From positions 1-14,930 of the forward strand of contig JAHKLG010000021.1 in NCBI GenBank assembly GCA_029856625.1: a DNA stretch of 14,930 nt, in the 5' to 3' direction. Under the pieces are notes generated by a model. The model was not told where the DNA came from and ran no database searches. It saw only the letters and a list, made by a program, of their open reading frames with translations. Below, piece by piece: positions 13,095-14,930 of this stretch. The DNA comes from Candidatus Njordarchaeota archaeon (lineage in GTDB: Archaea > Asgardarchaeota > Njordarchaeia > Njordarchaeales > Njordarchaeaceae). Position 1 is the stretch's first letter, and each line of letters begins with the position of its first letter. The position numbers and the translations under genes are program-made.

Positions 13095-13178
13095 TTTTAC
13101 ACTCCCACCTCTCCATTTTTATTTCCTAATTAGCTCATTTTTATTCATTAACCATTAAAGCTGTTTGGTGTTTACTTC

Positions 13179-13748
13179 ATGCCGCCAGAAGATACTACTG
13201 AAAGGAAAGAAGAAACGCTTGATGAGATCGAATTTATAAAACGAATATTTTCTGAAGAATTCGTTGCCCCTGAGAGAAAGGAGTCTGCTGGATTTTCATC
13301 AGCAGTAGAAGAATTTTGGGAAGTAATTAGCACTTTAAAAAATGACATAAAAAACTTGTCTAAACGTGTTGAGCAACTACATATTGACTTAACGCTTCTT
13401 ATGGAGTCTGTGAATGAGATAAAAGGGATTCTATTACTCTCAGCTCGTCCTCCAGAAAGAGTTCCTCAAGGCGAAGAAACAGAGAAGAGAAGGAATTCCT
13501 TACTGATCCTTAATAAAGTTTTAAGTGAAGCGGAGAAGACTATTTTCTCGCCAGCAGATAACGTCATTGCTCAAGCTGTTAAAGTGGAGGGATTAAGAAT
13601 ATGGTTAGAGGAGATATTTAAGGATGTAGAAAGTGGAAAAATGAAGATCCCTTCAGAGAAGCTTTCGGAGGCTAAGAAGTTATACAGAAGTCTCCTTGAA
13701 ATGTCTAAAACTCTACGAGAGAGAATTTTAGCTTCAGCTAAATCGTGA
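13179..13748 (+). CDS. Unrecognised coiled-coil protein
   Basis: A 189-residue soluble protein. It has an acidic, disordered-looking first 35 residues, and a coiled coil at about 45-85 with heptad-like hydrophobics (FWEVISTLKNDIKNLSKRV, then LHIDLTLLMESVNEIKGIL). A proline/charged linker follows at about 88-105, and a helical C-terminal domain at about 107-185 containing LLILNKVLSEAEKTIFSPAD and LRIWLEEIF. ATG has GGTG eight bases upstream and a TATA-like ATTTTTATT about 40 bases upstream. The last 11 bases overlap the end of the convergent ATPase gene. It does not show the ESCRT-III basic helix pattern, nor any enzyme motif. Possibly an adaptor or assembly factor; no function claimed. Confidence 0.65.
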   Translation: MPPEDTTERKEETLDEIEFIKRIFSEEFVAPERKESAGFSSAVEEFWEVISTLKNDIKNLSKRVEQLHIDLTLLMESVNEIKGILLLSARPPERVPQGEETEKRRNSLLILNKVLSEAEKTIFSPADNVIAQAVKVEGLRIWLEEIFKDVESGKMKIPSEKLSEAKKLYRSLLEMSKTLRERILASAKS

Positions 13749-14658
13749 ATACACTTGCACCATGTTTTCGGATAATTTCATCCACAAGTAGCTCTTCTGC
13801 CGCAATAAGTACTGATATCGATTGAATTTTGTAAAAAATTCTCTTTCCTACACGTTCCCCATGGAGTATTCCCATCTCTTCTAATTCCTTTAAATGCCTA
13901 GATATCGTGGCAGGAGATCTGCCAATTATCTTAGATATTTGCTTAGTAAAGAGCCCATTTGCATGCATTGTTAATATCCATAATATCCTAAGCTTCGTGC
14001 CTCTCAGTTTTTTTACGACATTAGCAAGATCAAGTCTTATCTCATCCGGAGAACGAATCTGAAGAAGAAGAGCTAACAAGGGGTTTCTCGTTACTCGAGA
14101 CACTCTTCCAAACCTTTTTACTACAATTTCACGAATTTCCCTTTCATTTGGATAATTCATGATAATTATTTGCCAATTCCCTGTCTCAAAAATATTTTTT
14201 TCTAAGCCATCTAGGACCAAGTAAGGTCGAAGCTCTACACATAAAGATTTATTTTCGGGAATTCTCTTTAGCCATTCAAGAAGGTCCTCTAAGAAAAAAT
14301 CCCGCCTATCAAGCAGAAAATAGCAATTAGCCTTACGATCTATTTCATCTTCTAAACTTTCTAACAGTTGCACATTTACATATTTCTTCAAAATGTTGTA
14401 AATGTATCTAATAGCAGTTGTTTTCCCGACGCCTCTTGGACCAGTTAGGATAATTCTAATTGATTCGCCTAGTCTACATATTGCGGCAAGAATTTTTGCA
14501 AGAGTTCTAACTGAATGCGTCTCTATGAAATATTCCTTAAAATCTTTCTCAGTAGTCAATTCTATTTTCTCAGGTTTAAGAATAGCCATTAAGAATTGTT
14601 TTATTCTGTCTTTTTCTCGTTCTCCTAGAATTTTTAGAATTTCATTCTCTAACCCCAT
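13738..14658 (-). CDS. Archaeal P-loop ATPase with C-terminal winged helix
   Basis: A 306-residue protein. The P-loop GPRGVGKTTA starts at about residue 73, ANCYFLLDRRDFF is the likely Walker B strand, and WQIIIMNYPNERE lies near the sensor strand; together these resemble the archaeal STAND/AAA-like ATPases often fused to helix-turn-helix domains. The C-terminal 60 residues form an ArsR/MarR-like winged helix (LRILWILTMHANGLFTKQIS, RSPATISRHLKELEEMG, then RVGKRIFYKI). Probably an ATP-dependent DNA-binding regulator; Orc1/Cdc6 was considered, but the size and motifs around Walker B do not match well. A TATA box ends about 23 bases upstream of the ATG, so the mRNA is probably leaderless; a GTG three codons earlier (14667) is the alternative start. 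Confidence 0.75.
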   Translation of the reverse strand: MGLENEILKILGEREKDRIKQFLMAILKPEKIELTTEKDFKEYFIETHSVRTLAKILAAICRLGESIRIILTGPRGVGKTTAIRYIYNILKKYVNVQLLESLEDEIDRKANCYFLLDRRDFFLEDLLEWLKRIPENKSLCVELRPYLVLDGLEKNIFETGNWQIIIMNYPNEREIREIVVKRFGRVSRVTRNPLLALLLQIRSPDEIRLDLANVVKKLRGTKLRILWILTMHANGLFTKQISKIIGRSPATISRHLKELEEMGILHGERVGKRIFYKIQSISVLIAAEELLVDEIIRKHGASVFTI

Positions 14659-14680
14659 AACCCTCACGGTATATCAGTTC

Positions 14681-14690
14681 ATTATATATT
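14681..14690 (-). promoter_or_regulatory. TATA box of the winged-helix ATPase gene
   Basis: AATATATAAT on the minus strand. Transcription starting about 27 bases from its centre begins at about 14659, at the ATG (14658). This predicts a leaderless message. Confidence 0.45.
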
Positions 14691-14829
14691 TGAGAATGAG
14701 TTGCGATATTATTTATAGTTTTAGATTGGATGTATTACGTTAAGAAAAACTATTCATCTCTTAGAAACTTTGCGACAGTATGAAAAATTGCATGAGATTG
14801 ATGTATGCGAATGTAAGTGATCTTTAGAA

Positions 14830-14930
14830 TCATTTCTTTTGCTCGTTAGAAAAAAGCCTATTATGCCATATTAATATTGAGTGAGCTATAACTAATGTTC
14901 CCATCGAATATATTCTGTAATAAGAAGTTA
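14830..14930 (-). CDS. Possible C-terminal end of a protein extending beyond the window
   Basis: An open minus-strand frame enters from the right edge and ends at TGA (14830-14832). The 33 visible residues include a hydrophobic stretch (GTLVIAHSILIW) and a charged end (NEQKK), as in the last segment of a membrane protein. The frame is short and AT-rich, so it could be chance. No family recognised. Confidence 0.25.
   Translation of the reverse strand, partial: TSYYRIYSMGTLVIAHSILIWHNRLFSNEQKK

Noticed and set aside
13179..13748. The coiled-coil protein as a missing ESCRT-III (CdvB/Snf7) subunit
   Set aside because: It lacks the long basic first helices of the ESCRT-III core and begins acidic; no MIT-interacting motif could be identified with confidence.

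Overview
This window looks like an archaeal chromosome segment, most likely from an Asgard archaeon. The evidence for archaea is strong: eukaryote-type ribosomal proteins (S17e, S19e, L31e, L39e, L44e), PDCD5, Rpo11 (RpoL), Spt5, SecE, RIO2, TATA-type promoters, GGTGA/GAGG ribosome-binding sites with frequent TTG and GTG starts, and a tRNA-Arg gene with a bulge-helix-bulge intron. The Asgard assignment rests on three eukaryote-like ESCRT proteins: an MIT-AAA ATPase of the Vps4/CdvC type, a Vps25-like ESCRT-II subunit next to it, and an EAP30 (Vps22/Vps36)-like ESCRT-II subunit at the left end. The lineage within Asgard cannot be fixed by eye. The intron-bearing, GC-rich tRNA and the AT-rich, Lys/Ile/Arg-rich proteins would suit a thermophilic group such as Odinarchaeia or a relative, but this is inference.

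Layout. 1-180 (-): 5' part of rpo11, cut by the window edge. 286-936 (+): Vps22-like gene, divergent from rpo11 across a short region with a palindromic TATA box. 958-1068 (-): tRNA-Arg(GCG) with a 33-nt intron. 1069-1380: non-coding or micro-ORF region with two perfect inverted repeats. 1381-3933 (+): zinc-ribbon superfamily 2 helicase of the YprA/MrfA (COG1205) type. 4017-4382 (+): S17e. Convergent to these is a long minus-strand block. Read in its own direction (right to left) it holds vps4-vps25 (9638 to 7754), L44e-S19e (7695 to 6934), PDCD5-L39e-L31e (6799 to 5762), and secE-spt5-ArsR-type HTH-small membrane protein (5618 to 4408). Divergent from vps4 is a 549-residue alpha-solenoid protein (9841-11490, +). 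Further right are a translationally coupled minus-strand pair, a DDAG-motif zinc protein and RIO2 (13094 to 11536). Then come an unknown coiled-coil protein (13179-13748, +), a convergent AAA/winged-helix ATPase (14658 to 13738) and possibly the tail of another minus-strand gene at the right edge.

How it fits together. Most of the window is core information processing: transcription (Rpo11, Spt5), translation and ribosome maturation (five ribosomal proteins, PDCD5, RIO2, tRNA-Arg) and co-translational export (SecE). Set among these is ESCRT membrane-remodelling machinery: two ESCRT-II-like winged-helix subunits and the Vps4 ATPase that would disassemble ESCRT-III. No ESCRT-III (CdvB/Snf7-type), ubiquitin or ESCRT-I gene could be recognised here. 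The proteins that cannot be named (549-residue solenoid, 189-residue coiled coil, 219-residue DDAG protein, 52-residue membrane protein) are the best places to look for new biology, the solenoid in particular because it shares an intergenic region with vps4.
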